A DNA stretch of 64,000 nt from NCBI GenBank assembly GCA_965247255.1, contig CBDFGS010000010.1, positions 186,001-250,000 of the forward strand, in the 5' to 3' direction. The stretch is from CBDFGS01 sp965247255. GTDB lineage: Bacteria; Chloroflexota; Dehalococcoidia; Lucifugimonadales; CAUZJF01. Positions 20,977 through 29,650 of the stretch are shown one piece after another. Each line of letters starts with the position of its first letter. The first letter of the stretch is position 1. A program made the translations under genes and the position numbers. The notes beneath the pieces were generated by a model that did not search any database, had not been told where the DNA came from, and saw only the letters and a list, made by a program, of their open reading frames with translations.

Positions 20977-22392
20977 CTAAGCTATCTGGAACTCTCGGGT
21001 GGAGACGATGAGCCTTAGGAGCTCCCCAACTCGCTGCTCGGAGTCGTCGTCCGCCTGACTCTCGCCTAACTGCAGATCGCCCTGACGAGCAACGTGGTCG
21101 GTCAGCGCCTTTTGAGTCTTCTCCGAAACTTGGACCGGGCCCAGGAGGTCGAGGCAACGCTGGACGGTGTGCTCAGGACTGAGCGTCCCGCCGTTGTCGG
21201 AGGCCAGCCGCCCGATGATGGCCCGGACGCCGGGGCTCCCTACGTCGCTGAGCTCCTTCGCCACGAAGTTGACGCGCTCCATCAGCGCGCCGCTATCGAT
21301 CCACTCGACACCCTCGTGCCAACCTTCCACGGTCGGAGGCTGGAGGAGGCCCTGGCCCATGTAGAAAGCGTGCTTGGCCACCTCCTCGATGCCGAGGGTG
21401 GGCACGCGATAGGTCCCCGCCATCCGAACACCCCCGATGACCAGCTCGACGGGCCCCTTGACGCGAGCGCCACGAGCCGCATCGGACTTGAAATACGGCG
21501 AGTTCAATAGGGTCCGCAGCACCGCTCGTATCTCAAACTGAGACTCGAAGTAGGCATCGATCATCTCGCCGACGACCCGGTCCCCCCCCTCATCTACCTC
21601 ATCCGCCGCGAAGAACTGGAACAGGCGCGTGCATATGAATCGGGCCGTAGCGGGATTGCGGGCTATGATGTCGATGACATCTTCTCCGTTGAACCGCCCC
21701 GTCTCCCCCAGGAACGTCTTCTCTCCGTCGTCGTGGTCATCCGCGTTGTACTGAAAATGCCAGGCGATGCGGCCGTATGGCCAGATGGAGTCCTTTTCAG
21801 CACGTATCGCCATGTATTCGCCGTTTCCAAGCGTCCAGCCCGTAAACGCGCGGGAGCACTCCTTAATATCCTCTTCCGTGTAGTTGCCGATGCCCATGGC
21901 GAAGAGCTCGAGTAGCTCCCGGCCGAAGTTCTCGTTGATTGCGCCGTTGTGGTTATCGTTGTTGTCGAGCCAGATGATCATCGCGGGGTCCTTGGACAGC
22001 TCGACCAGAAGCTTCGGAAAGGACTCAAGGCCAGACCTTCTGAACATATCGATCTGGTTGAGCAACGACCTTGCCTGATTCAGCTTCGAGTAGCCGGTGG
22101 CGAACAGCCCGTGAAAGAACAGCGCGAGCTTCTCTTCGAGCGGGTTACCGGTTGTCACAAGCCGATATGTCCAATAGGCGGCAGCGCTCTCGAGGAGCCG
22201 CACCTCGGACTGCTCGACGTGGTAGCGCCTGATCAGGTCATCCGGCAGGTTACCCGGCTCGCCGGGATGGAGCAGCTCCTCGACGGTGGCCTCGTACCCC
22301 TTCTCGAGGTAGGCCTCTAGCTCGTCTCGCGTGGCACCGAACCCCGCGCGCCGCAGCAGATGCGCCATCAAGGCGATGTCGTTGTCAGCCAT
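20977..22392 (-). CDS. DUF1800 family protein
   Basis: 471 residues. The N-terminal HLLRRAGFGATRDELE, the central FFHGLFATGYSKLNQ, NENFGRELLELFAMG and EEDIKECSRAFTGW are the signatures of DUF1800, and the length is typical. These proteins are usually encoded beside a DUF1501 protein, as here, but their biochemistry is unknown. The start has TAGGAG eight bases upstream. Unlike many members it shows no Tat or Sec signal. Confidence 0.92.
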   Translation of the reverse strand: MADNDIALMAHLLRRAGFGATRDELEAYLEKGYEATVEELLHPGEPGNLPDDLIRRYHVEQSEVRLLESAAAYWTYRLVTTGNPLEEKLALFFHGLFATGYSKLNQARSLLNQIDMFRRSGLESFPKLLVELSKDPAMIIWLDNNDNHNGAINENFGRELLELFAMGIGNYTEEDIKECSRAFTGWTLGNGEYMAIRAEKDSIWPYGRIAWHFQYNADDHDDGEKTFLGETGRFNGEDVIDIIARNPATARFICTRLFQFFAADEVDEGGDRVVGEMIDAYFESQFEIRAVLRTLLNSPYFKSDAARGARVKGPVELVIGGVRMAGTYRVPTLGIEEVAKHAFYMGQGLLQPPTVEGWHEGVEWIDSGALMERVNFVAKELSDVGSPGVRAIIGRLASDNGGTLSPEHTVQRCLDLLGPVQVSEKTQKALTDHVARQGDLQLGESQADDDSEQRVGELLRLIVSTREFQIA

Positions 22393-22509
22393 GCCACAGT
22401 CTCCTAGGAATCAAAGTGGTTACCGGCACCAACCTCTTGATGCGGATATAAGAACCGGGTGCGGCACTACGCACACGCTAGCTCGCACCGCCGTCGCAAC
22501 CCCGACAAC

Positions 22510-23634
22510 CTAGCTGGCGATGAACTCCAGCGGCTCAAAACGGCCGTTAACGATCGGGGCTGCATCCAGCCCAAGCCATCGCTCCAGAATCGCCGTGTAC
22601 GTCATGCGGAAGTCGTTGTTGAAGAGCAGATCGCCTTCGAGCTGGTCTTCTTCCTTGATGGAGGGGTATTCGCCGTACATCCCTCCCTCAACTGAGTCCC
22701 CTATTACAAAGGCGACGCCTCCCGATCCGTGGTCGGTGCCGCTGCCGTTGTCCTTGATTCGCCGGCCAAACTCGGAGAATACGAGGATAATGGCGTCTTT
22801 TTCACGGCCATGCTCCCTTAAGTCGTCCGTGAAGTCGCCAACCGCGGCCGCGACCTCGTCCCATAGCTTGGCATGTGTCAACACCTGTCCGGCGTGCGTA
22901 TCGAAGCTCCCGTGCTGGGTGTAGAAGATTCGGGTTCCAAGGTCCCCGAACATCACCTGCGCCGCGCTTTTGAGGCTCTGGGCGATAGGGTTGGCAGCAT
23001 ACTCGACGCTGGAGCTGTACCGCGCCGGGGCCGTCCTCAGCACGTCGGCGCCTTTTAGAGCGTCAGTCCCTGTTTGGCCGAGGAACTCCATGACGGCCTC
23101 GCCGCCGTTGCCGCCGTACATCTTGGCGAAGGTGTCTAGCGCGTACTTCCTGAGCTTTTCGTCGGCGATGTCGGGGTAGAGCCCGTAGGTCTCAAGGTTC
23201 CCGACCGAAGCCACGGGAACGCCACGACAGCCGAGGGCGCGGGGCAGGCCGCGCCCGAAGTTAACGCCGGTAACGACGTTCTCGCCGCGAGGGTCTATCT
23301 CGCGGATGGTCCGGCCGAGCCACCCTTCCGCACCTATCTCTTCGGGCAGCGCCGTGTGCCAGATGTCCATCGACCGGAAGTGGGAGCGGTTCGGGTTGTC
23401 GTAGCCGATCCCGTTAATAATCGCGAGGTCGCCGGCATCCCAGAGCCTCTTGAAAGGCCCCATGCCCGGCCTGAAGCCGACGCTGTCGTCTATCGGGAGT
23501 ACTTTTTCCGGCTCGATGTGGACAGTCGGTCTGAAATCATAGTACAGCCCGTTATTGTACGGGACCAATGTGTTTAGATAGTCGTTGCCCCCCGATAGCT
23601 GCACGACCACGAGGGAGCGCTCTCTGCTGGCCAC
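22510..23634 (-). CDS. DUF1501 family protein (sulfatase-like fold)
   Basis: 374 residues from the chosen GTG, which has AAGGAG eight bases upstream; an ATG 27 bases further up lacks a site. QLSGGNDYLNTLVP, TQHGSFDTHAGQ, VFSEFGRRI and GTDHGSGGVAFVIG are the family motifs; the DTH and TDHG elements resemble alkaline-phosphatase/sulfatase metal ligands. Most relatives carry a Tat signal that is absent here. It is encoded upstream of DUF1800 with a 117-base gap, so the two are probably co-transcribed and may act together. Substrate unknown. Confidence 0.9.
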   Translation of the reverse strand: MASRERSLVVVQLSGGNDYLNTLVPYNNGLYYDFRPTVHIEPEKVLPIDDSVGFRPGMGPFKRLWDAGDLAIINGIGYDNPNRSHFRSMDIWHTALPEEIGAEGWLGRTIREIDPRGENVVTGVNFGRGLPRALGCRGVPVASVGNLETYGLYPDIADEKLRKYALDTFAKMYGGNGGEAVMEFLGQTGTDALKGADVLRTAPARYSSSVEYAANPIAQSLKSAAQVMFGDLGTRIFYTQHGSFDTHAGQVLTHAKLWDEVAAAVGDFTDDLREHGREKDAIILVFSEFGRRIKDNGSGTDHGSGGVAFVIGDSVEGGMYGEYPSIKEEDQLEGDLLFNNDFRMTYTAILERWLGLDAAPIVNGRFEPLEFIAS

Positions 23635-23935
23635 TTCAACGACTCCTTGATCTGGTATCACGAGCTAAGCGAGGTCGAGTTAAGCGAGGTGTCGCAGGTT
23701 TTGGGCGAACGCCAGCACTGCGTCATTCGTCTTGAATCTTAGCCATCCAGCCGCTTGCCGAGAGCTGCAGAATCGGGAGTTCACCCTAGCGATTAAGCCT
23801 ACAACAGCAAGACTTGGCGTGCAAGCCCTTGGAGAAGACGTGACCGCGTGGAAACCAAAGCGCCGATGAGCACGTGTGCCCACCTTTGCCTCCAGCTTGA
23901 CACCCCCTGAGGCTGGTCAATAAGATATTGGGTGG

Positions 23936-24011
<76 letters not shown>

Positions 24012-24019
24012 GGCAGTGA

Positions 24020-24094
24020 GCGGGAGTAGCTCAGTGGTAGAGCATCTCCTTGCCAAGGAGAAGGTCGCGGGTTCGAACCCCGTCTCCCGCTCCA
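24020..24094 (+). tRNA. tRNA-Gly (GCC)
   Basis: 75 bases including CCA. Acceptor GCGGGAG/CTCCCGC, anticodon loop TTGCCAA (GCC), T-arm GCGGGTTCGAACCCCGT. Its last 45 bases (24050-24094) are repeated at 27749-27793. Confidence 0.95.
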
Positions 24095-24281
24095 CACCCT
24101 ATATACAGGCATAGACGGCCTGCTCCCCTAATCGCTCGTTTGACCACAGCGCTCCGATAGCAACCGGAAGAGGTACGATATCGAGCACGGTCAACGGGCC
24201 ATCGGGTACTATCCGCAGGACACCTCAACCGTACCGGAGAGCCACTTACCGTGAAAACCTGTTCTTTGAGTACCTCATAGC

Positions 24282-25031
24282 ATGAATGACCGGAACAATG
24301 CGCGGCGCCGACTGCAGCTCGATGGCGCGTACAACGTCCGAGACCTCGGCGGGTATGCAACGCTGGACGGAAGGGAAACTAGCTGGGGAACGTTCCTGCG
24401 GGCGGACAGCCTGCACAATCTAACCCCTAAAGCCCAGGCGTCCCTTGTAGATTTCGGCGTTCGAGCCGTAATTGACCTCAGAACGAGTCGTCAAATTCAA
24501 GCATCGCCAAATCCATTCTTCGGCTCGTCCGAAGTCGACTACTACCATCAGAACCTGGTTGGAGATGTGCTTCCATACGAGAAAATGGAGAGGGGAGAAG
24601 CTTTCGAGAGGATAGTGCAGGTCTACACCTCAGTCCTCGACACGCGCCACTCTCAGGTCCGTGAGACTCTCGCCACAATGGCCGCCCCGGACGCGCGACC
24701 GGTCCTCTTCCACTGCGGGGCTGGAAAAGACCGCACCGGCTTGATCGCGGCGCTGCTCCTCGGCATTGGGGCAGTCCCCGATGCCACAATCGCCGAGGAC
24801 TATGCTCTGACCGCTAGGTTTCTGGTGGAGGCACACATTGAGGACAATCCACAGTTGACTGCCGGCAGCTATACCTGGAAGGACTACCAGGACGCGAGCT
24901 GTCCTCCGGAGGCCATGATTGCCACGCTCGCTCACCTCCGGAGGCGCTACGGCGGGGTCGAAGAATATGCTACCGCCATCGGTCTAAACAGCGGCCTCAT
25001 CGACGGACTGCGTGGCGCCATACTGGCGTAA
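24282..25031 (+). CDS. Tyrosine-protein phosphatase (Y_phosphatase3 type)
   Basis: 249 residues. The active-site P-loop is HCGAGKDRTG near residue 145 (CX5R with D and R, the PTP/lipid-phosphatase form). The N-terminal NVRDLGGY and FLRADSLHNLT, and VIDLRTSRQ, are conserved in this bacterial family, which includes phosphotyrosine and phosphoinositide phosphatases. Length and motifs are complete, so it should be active. It lies inside the block bounded by the tRNA-Gly repeat and is divergent from the next gene. Confidence 0.9.
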   Translation: MNDRNNARRRLQLDGAYNVRDLGGYATLDGRETSWGTFLRADSLHNLTPKAQASLVDFGVRAVIDLRTSRQIQASPNPFFGSSEVDYYHQNLVGDVLPYEKMERGEAFERIVQVYTSVLDTRHSQVRETLATMAAPDARPVLFHCGAGKDRTGLIAALLLGIGAVPDATIAEDYALTARFLVEAHIEDNPQLTAGSYTWKDYQDASCPPEAMIATLAHLRRRYGGVEEYATAIGLNSGLIDGLRGAILA

Positions 25032-25106
25032 ACGCGGATTCCGACCCTCGCCTGTGAACGCACGGCGTGGCGAGCCAGACGCCAGCGATGGGCCACTCTG
25101 GCTGGC

Positions 25107-27272
25107 TCAGAGACGGTAACGAAACAGGTGGCCGTCCCAGGTCGTTACCGCGAAGCCGTCTTCCAACAGGCGTGGGGCTGCCGTGAGAGGGGACTCGAAG
25201 GCGGCCCCAGCGACCTGAAGGCCTGTCGAGCTATCCACCGTGTAAAGGACGCCATCCAGCCCTGGGACGAGCAGTGTGTCTCCGACGGCCGCGGACGCCG
25301 CTAGGAGCGATCTGATGCCGCGACGTCCCGGGACCATGTCAAGCAGATCGTGACCGCTCTGAAACGTCCAGCGGACCGCACCGGTCTCCAGCTCGCAGCA
25401 GAGAACCTGCCCCTGCGACGTAGATGCGTAGATGCGGCCATCGGCCACTTCCAGACCACTGACGTATCGTTGTTCGGCGCTTGGAGTCATTGGCGCCCCG
25501 TCCTCGCTCCGCGGTTCTGGCATAACCTCTTCGCACCACAGCACCTCGCCCGACTGTGGTATGACGACCAGCAGTTCGCCCTGACCACCTCCGCTCACGA
25601 GCCTGCCGTCCGCGAGTACCGGCGCCGCCCAATAGTCCTGGGTGCCGTCCAATGGATGCTCCCAGACGACCCGACCCGTCTCGCACTCGAGGGCCACCAG
25701 ACCGCGCCTGGGAACGAAGGTGATCAGTAATCCTTCGACCACCAAGGGACTCGCGTAGGAGCCCCATTTGTCGCCCACCTCGTCAGCCGAGAGGTCAGGG
25801 GTGCCGACAAACCGTTTGTTCCAGACCAGATCGCCGGACTTCAGCGAGTAAGCGGCGTACCCTGCTTTGGCGCCAACGAAGACGACCCCATCAGCCACAG
25901 CGGGCGAAGTGGCGATCCAACGGTCCGGGAACCCTGGCGTGTCAACATCCCAGTTCACTTCCCCGGACGCCATGTCTATACGATATAGGCGCCCGGCCGA
26001 AGTAATCGCCAGACAGACGCCGACGTCAGTGACGATGACGCTGTTCCTGACGGCGGAGTCGGTCCGGACGCGCCAGACGATCTCGCCATCGGCCAAGGCG
26101 ACCCGGCAGACGCCGTTCTCCCGACGGGAGCTTTCGTCCTGGAGGCTGACAAGCAGGTCGCCGTTGTACAACACAGGTGTGGCACGATGCGCATTGGCAG
26201 GGAGCTTGGTCTGCCAAACGAGGCTGATCGGCGCACCTTCGAAGTCCGGAGGGGAGGCGACTCTTCTCGACGCTCGACGGTCGCGGCCAAGGGGCACCAG
26301 ATCGAACTGAAACCCCTGCCGCTTGAACTCGACTGTACGGTAGCCACGAGGGTTGGAGTCAGAGCCGCCGAAGGAGAGAGGGGTCAGCCCGGCGACCGTG
26401 GTCCGGCCGTACGTGAATACCTTGCTGGAGTGAGTGTGGCCATGCATGACCAAGGTGACGTTGTATGCCTGGAGCTGGTCGAGGAACCGCCTGGACGGCG
26501 GCGTGTGCATCATCAAAACGATCTCCCGGCCCTCCGGCTGGGCGGCCAGGTCCTGCCAGAACCACCGTTCCTTTCGAATCAGATCGTATCGGGAGAAGAA
26601 GTAGTCTTCCTTGGCATGGGCGACGAAGTGGCGCCCTCCGCGGTCGAAGCTGTAGTAAACGGGACCCAGCACCTGCTCATAGTTGCGGACGCAGCTCGCT
26701 CCCCAGCCGGGGCCCTCGTGGAGCTCCTGATCGCCGTCGTGGCCGCCGAAGACCGAATAGACGGGAGCGCCGACAGACCCGGTCACCTTGTCGTATGCGC
26801 CCAACTCGGCGACAGTTCCCCAGTTGGACAGGTCGCCTGTAGCGACCAGCATCCCCGGCCCGGCGTGCTCCCTCAGACGCTCCAGGTCCTCACCCAGCTC
26901 GTCGGTGCCCGCCACCTGGCCGTCATGAGTATGCACGTGGGTGTCGGTAATGTGAGCAAGCGAATGCTCCGGACTCGCGTACCTCGGGTCCGAAGCCAGC
27001 GTAAAGTCCGCCAGCCCCGATGACTCAGGCACCGGCTGGTAGAAAGTGCTCTCGGGCGAGTAGCCGTCTGGGACGGAAACCCAGATGTAGGAGTGGCTAC
27101 CCAGGGCCGAATGGACACGTGTTTGGGCACCCGAATCGGCGGAAGGTATCGCCTCGATGACGTAACGGCCGTCCCGGTCCGTGCGGACCACATGCTCGCC
27201 ATTGGAGACAAGCACGTCGCCCACTCCGCGCCCCCGCAAGTCACGCACGGAGCCACTGACATGAATTATCAT
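25107..27272 (-). CDS. Metallophosphoesterase fused to a PQQ-type beta-propeller
   Basis: 721 residues. Residues ~1-95 form a small beta-sandwich-like module (CarboxypepD-reg style: VSGSVRDLRGRGVGDVLVSN). Residues ~105-330 are a calcineurin-like phosphoesterase with HITDTHVH (D-x-H), ATGDLSN (GD), GGHD in place of GNHD, MMHTPP and MHGHTHS. Residues ~350-721 contain repeated blades with Gxxxx(W/V)xxxxxG patterns (LYRIDMASGEVNWD, AYSLKSGDLVWNK, LLVVIPQSGEVLW) of PQQ-like propellers. No signal peptide is evident. The metal ligands appear complete apart from the G/N change in GNHD. The fusion suggests a phosphoesterase targeted or sensed by the propeller; the substrate is unknown. Confidence 0.85.
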   Translation of the reverse strand: MIIHVSGSVRDLRGRGVGDVLVSNGEHVVRTDRDGRYVIEAIPSADSGAQTRVHSALGSHSYIWVSVPDGYSPESTFYQPVPESSGLADFTLASDPRYASPEHSLAHITDTHVHTHDGQVAGTDELGEDLERLREHAGPGMLVATGDLSNWGTVAELGAYDKVTGSVGAPVYSVFGGHDGDQELHEGPGWGASCVRNYEQVLGPVYYSFDRGGRHFVAHAKEDYFFSRYDLIRKERWFWQDLAAQPEGREIVLMMHTPPSRRFLDQLQAYNVTLVMHGHTHSSKVFTYGRTTVAGLTPLSFGGSDSNPRGYRTVEFKRQGFQFDLVPLGRDRRASRRVASPPDFEGAPISLVWQTKLPANAHRATPVLYNGDLLVSLQDESSRRENGVCRVALADGEIVWRVRTDSAVRNSVIVTDVGVCLAITSAGRLYRIDMASGEVNWDVDTPGFPDRWIATSPAVADGVVFVGAKAGYAAYSLKSGDLVWNKRFVGTPDLSADEVGDKWGSYASPLVVEGLLITFVPRRGLVALECETGRVVWEHPLDGTQDYWAAPVLADGRLVSGGGQGELLVVIPQSGEVLWCEEVMPEPRSEDGAPMTPSAEQRYVSGLEVADGRIYASTSQGQVLCCELETGAVRWTFQSGHDLLDMVPGRRGIRSLLAASAAVGDTLLVPGLDGVLYTVDSSTGLQVAGAAFESPLTAAPRLLEDGFAVTTWDGHLFRYRL

Positions 27273-27748
27273 GACAACCTCAACCTCGTAAGGTCAGGCG
27301 ATATCTTACCCGGTGCGCACTAAGGTGCAAAGCCCCGGGACGCGTGGAATCGCTCTGGAGTTGGCCTTTCGGCCTGTGCGTTCTCGATCTGTTGGTATTG
27401 AATCCCACCTTGATTCTACCAAGGCACCCCGAAGTGGGGCGGGCACCGGCCTACCGCCCCATGTCCAAGGCCGCCCCATGATGTCCGCGAGCGCCAGGTG
27501 GCGGCCAAGAACGTCACCAAGAGGTGTCAGCTTGCCTCGCGAGCTAGCCACTGAGGTCCTCGCGCGCGGGCGCACGGAGAAGATCGCTGGATACTTCGGC
27601 ATAGTGACCACGGACGATATTGAGTGCTAGTCGCCCGTATCTACCGGTATCCGCTAATGCGTTCAAATATCGGGGAACTTCCAGCCTATAACTGAACGAT
27701 TTTCCGACATGGTTACTCCTAGGAAGCACAGCGCTCAGACTAGGATAG

Positions 27749-27793
27749 TTGCCAAGGAGAAGGTCGCGGGTTCGACCCCCGTCTCCCGCTCCA
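27749..27793 (+). repeat. Duplicated 3' half of tRNA-Gly (att-like)
   Basis: 45 bases matching 24050-24094 with a single difference in the T-loop, from the anticodon through the CCA. The 5' half of the tRNA is absent. This is the arrangement left when an element integrates into the 3' end of a tRNA gene. Confidence 0.85.
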
Positions 27794-27957
27794 GATACAA
27801 TTCAGCCGCACCTCAGCGTCGGCTACCGGGCCTCGGACCGCTTGCCTCGACGGCCTTGTGGACAGCAAACGGGCTGGAGACCTGCCGGTAGCGCCGGCTT
27901 GGTTAAGTCGGTCACGTTCCTATCGCAACATAACCGACATCCGCGACGTGACTGTAA

Positions 27958-27994
27958 GGGTCAAAGTTGGGAGGCGTCTATTCCCATTTGACCC
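27958..27994 (+). promoter_or_regulatory. Leader hairpin of NHL lipoprotein 1
   Basis: GGGTCAAA and TTTGACCC pair around an inner TGGGA/TCCCA stem. It ends 51 bases before the ATG. The equivalent hairpins before copies 2 and 3 have different stem sequences but the same position. Confidence 0.55.
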
Positions 27995-28045
27995 GCCAAA
28001 GCCGTGGATGCTAATGTTGCCGCACTCCAGGAAAAGGGGCTACAA

Positions 28046-29374
28046 ATGGCTAACCGACAGGTTCATGCACTCATCCTCGCGCCTTGGCAGCGGGTCGCCG
28101 GGACCTTGCTCATGTCTCTGGCGCTCTTAGCCACAGTTGTCGCTTGCGGCGCCGCGGATGATTCCGAGGTCGCCGACCAGGGCCCCAGTGCCACCGTCGG
28201 AGGCGCCGAGCCAGCTGCGGCAGCGGTGCCACCCGCGGCAGCGGCGGCAATACAGCCCGGCGCCGAAGGAATCTCCACGTATGCGGGCAGCGGCGACCCC
28301 AGGTTCGGCGGAGACGGAGGGCCCGCCACCGAGGCCGGGTTCTACCAACCAACCGCCGTGACGGTTGATAATAGCGGCAACGTATATCTGGCCACCGACA
28401 TGAGAGTCCGCAAGGTAGACGTGGCAACGGGAATTATCACCACGGTCGTTGGCACGGGGAGAAACCGGTCCGAGGGTGATGACGGTCCGGGCGTCGAGGC
28501 CGCTCTGGCCGAACCGATAGGCCTCACCCTGGATAGCGCCGGAAACATGTTCATCGTGGAGTTCGGCAGCGGACGGATACGGAGAGTTGACGGCGCTAGC
28601 GGAATTATCACTACCGTAGCAGGCGGTGGGATTGGTGACCCGTTGAAGAGGATCTTCGGCGACGGCGGCCCGGCAACCGAGGCATTGATCAAGTTGCCGA
28701 TGGCTGTCGCCGTGGACGGCGACGGCAACCTCTACATCGCGACCGACAACCGTGTCCGTAAGGTCGACGCCGCCACCGGCGTGATCACCACGTTCGCCGG
28801 GCTTGGAGAGAGGGCTCTGGGAGGCGACGGTGGCCCTGCCACCGGCGCCGGACTGGCTGAGCCGGCCAGCGTTGTGGTCGATAGCCAGGGCAACGTGTTC
28901 ATCGCCGACCGAGACAACCACAGGGTGCGCAAGGTGGACGGCTCCACCGGAGTTATCTCCACCGTGGCGGGAAAGGGAAAATTCTCAGTGCGCAACGCAG
29001 CCATCTACGGTGTCGGGAACACGGGAGGCGCTGGGCCCATAAACAAGATTTCGGCGCTGGGAGAGGGTTACTCAGGGGACGGCGGCCCCGCAACTGAAGC
29101 CGCGCTCAGTTTGCCCAACGGCATCGCCTTCGGCCCCGGCGGCGACCTGTTCATCGCCGATGGCTCGACCCGGGTCAGGAAGGTCGATGCCGACACAGGT
29201 GTGATCACCACCGTGGCCGCCAGCGAGACAGTGAGCTCCGCCGCGACCGGGAAGGTGCAGGTGTACACAACCGTGATCGGCCAGATAGTGTCGATCGGGG
29301 TCAACAGCGCCGGTGAGATATTCCTGGCCGACTACAAGAAGCACCTCGTGCACAGGGTCTCGAGGCCACAATAG
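28046..29374 (+). CDS. NHL-repeat lipoprotein, tandem copy 1
   Basis: 442 residues. The N-terminal signal ends LLATVVAC, a good lipobox, so the protein is exported and lipid-anchored. An Ala/Pro-rich linker follows, then six NHL-like blades each built on GDGGPA, P(T/N)(A/G)(V/I)AxDxxGNxYxA, RVRKVDxxTGxITTVAG. The ATG at 28046 aligns with the starts of copies 2 and 3 and is preceded by a purine-rich GGAAAAGGGG; the upstream extension of the frame is not conserved. The proteins resemble the propellers of teneurin-like secreted proteins. The function is unknown; a surface binding or scaffolding role is an inference. Confidence 0.85.
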   Translation: MANRQVHALILAPWQRVAGTLLMSLALLATVVACGAADDSEVADQGPSATVGGAEPAAAAVPPAAAAAIQPGAEGISTYAGSGDPRFGGDGGPATEAGFYQPTAVTVDNSGNVYLATDMRVRKVDVATGIITTVVGTGRNRSEGDDGPGVEAALAEPIGLTLDSAGNMFIVEFGSGRIRRVDGASGIITTVAGGGIGDPLKRIFGDGGPATEALIKLPMAVAVDGDGNLYIATDNRVRKVDAATGVITTFAGLGERALGGDGGPATGAGLAEPASVVVDSQGNVFIADRDNHRVRKVDGSTGVISTVAGKGKFSVRNAAIYGVGNTGGAGPINKISALGEGYSGDGGPATEAALSLPNGIAFGPGGDLFIADGSTRVRKVDADTGVITTVAASETVSSAATGKVQVYTTVIGQIVSIGVNSAGEIFLADYKKHLVHRVSRPQ

Positions 29375-29580
29375 CTCGCCAAGCACCTACCCGCCGCTCG
29401 GCGTGCCGAACGCGGGTCTTCGCTTGCCGGACTCGACCAGCTACCGGCTGAAGAAGGTTGGGGGTCCGATCCCCATCTCCAGCTCCAAGCTGCTTATTTG
29501 CGGCGCCAACAGACCCTGCGGCTCCAGAGTCCGCGCCGGCTGGACCGCCTCCAAAGCTGCCTCGCCATACGACCTCCGTC

Positions 29581-29604
29581 GGCGGGTCATTCCATTGACC
29601 CACC
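29581..29604 (+). promoter_or_regulatory. Leader hairpin of NHL lipoprotein 2
   Basis: GGCGGGTCA, loop TTCCAT, TGACCCACC (one mismatch), followed by CAAAGC and a stretch conserved in all three leaders. It ends 46 bases before the start codon. Confidence 0.6.
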
Positions 29605-29650
29605 AAAGCAGTGGGTGCTACCGTTGCCGCAGTCCAGTAAGTGGCTGCAA

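Larger units (their letters stand above)
27273..28045. other. Intergenic region carrying a tRNA fragment and a leader hairpin
   Basis: No convincing gene. It contains the duplicated tRNA-Gly 3' half (27749-27793) and the hairpin of the first NHL lipoprotein gene (27958-27994). Short open frames on both strands near 27306-27630 overlap each other and show no known motif. Confidence 0.5.

Noticed and set aside
27306..27630. Overlapping open frames of about 100 codons on both strands upstream of the NHL genes
   Set aside because: No ribosome site, no motif, mutually overlapping; treated as non-coding.
28127..28921. Long minus-strand open frames opposite the NHL-repeat genes
   Set aside because: The same antisense pattern recurs in all three paralogues because of repeat codons; not independent genes.
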